Origin: Martinezella lusitana
GTDB taxonomy: Bacteria > Pseudomonadota > Alphaproteobacteria > Rhizobiales > Rhizobiaceae
NCBI RefSeq assembly: GCF_014207095.1
Contig: NZ_JACHBG010000025.1
Location: forward strand, 19,499 to 83,498
Direction of reading: 5' to 3'
Length of the DNA: 64,000 nt
In this document: positions 63,970-64,000 of the stretch, piece after piece
Layout: every line of letters starts with the position of its first letter
How positions within the stretch are numbered: position 1 is the stretch's first letter
Made by a program: the position numbers and the translations under genes
Notes under the pieces: generated by a model
Seen by the model: only the letters and a program-made list of their open reading frames with translations
What the model was told of the DNA's origin: nothing
Databases searched by the model: none

Positions 63970-64000
63970 ATGGCCGTTGATTGGGATCAGATCGGAACGC
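63970..64000 (+). CDS. Possible start of the next gene, cut by window edge
   Basis: ATG 63970 opens a frame MAVDWDQIGT running off the window, with GGGGA 7 bases upstream, 60 bases after the third membrane protein. Too short to identify. Confidence 0.4.
   Translation, partial: MAVDWDQIGT

Noticed and set aside
1..64000. CRISPR array, tRNA, rRNA, phage or conjugation genes
   Set aside because: No regularly spaced direct repeats, no clover-leaf or rRNA sequence recognised, and no phage structural or transfer genes seen; a tool scan would be needed to exclude single tRNAs.

Overview
The window looks like chromosome or large-replicon DNA from a Rhizobiales alphaproteobacterium of the Rhizobium/Agrobacterium type. 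This is inferred from the high-GC coding style, the cold-shock/ribosomal protein S21 pair, the many solute-binding ABC transporters and LysR, MarR, LacI and PadR regulators, and the polysaccharide genes. No rRNA, tRNA or CRISPR array was recognised. Most of the window is accessory or catabolic rather than core.

Layout. 1-7828: polysaccharide locus with the 3' end of a galE/exoB-type epimerase (+) and a tightly coupled minus-strand operon (GT2, ABC exporter, two unusual GT2s, methyltransferase, GT4). 8272-11757: probable thiol/redox operon (carboxymuconolactone decarboxylase-like, CPGC redoxin, class I amidotransferase, MOSC) with a MarR gene. 12143-14561: small lipoprotein, relics of a histidine kinase and an L-lactate permease, and a MarR regulator that shares a near-identical 16-bp operator with an NTF2-like gene. 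14807-21981: LuxR-type regulator, two glycine-rich proteins with a common C-terminal motif, a type I secretion ABC protein with a degenerate signature, an HlyD adaptor and an IS3 remnant.

22107-33522: a catabolic island. It holds a D-amino-acid-dehydrogenase-like flavoenzyme, RidA, a PuuD-type amidotransferase, an M20 deacylase, a LysR regulator, a NitT/TauT ABC importer, alanine racemase, an EamA exporter and a second M20 deacylase. The two M20 proteins are paralogs that lack both ligands specific to the second zinc of this family. 33947-36171: GT4 plus nucleotide-sugar epimerase. 36438-42470: LacI-controlled alpha-galactoside operon (GH36, two permeases, binding protein) with a palindromic operator and an intercistronic hairpin. 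42944-44790: DHA2 exporter divergent from an ArsR-like regulator with an operator between them.

45224-50624: small ORF, di-haem cytochrome c peroxidase, secreted phosphoesterase, alpha/beta hydrolase, DUF1048 protein and PadR regulator. 51339-52471: cspA, a frameshifted ORF, rpsU and a small basic protein. 52798-54555: NsrR and flavohaemoglobin with a candidate NsrR box. 55676-56959: VapBC toxin-antitoxin and a rifampin ADP-ribosyltransferase. 57156-60226: DUF1236 protein, then LysR divergent from nitroreductase and EamA exporter. 60418-63909: DUF4142 protein, cupredoxin, ECF sigma factor and three consecutive membrane-anchored proteins of unknown function.

The strongest candidates for something not well described are the M20 pair within the racemase/D-amino-acid island, the glycine-rich type I secretion locus, and the three-protein envelope module behind the ECF sigma factor.
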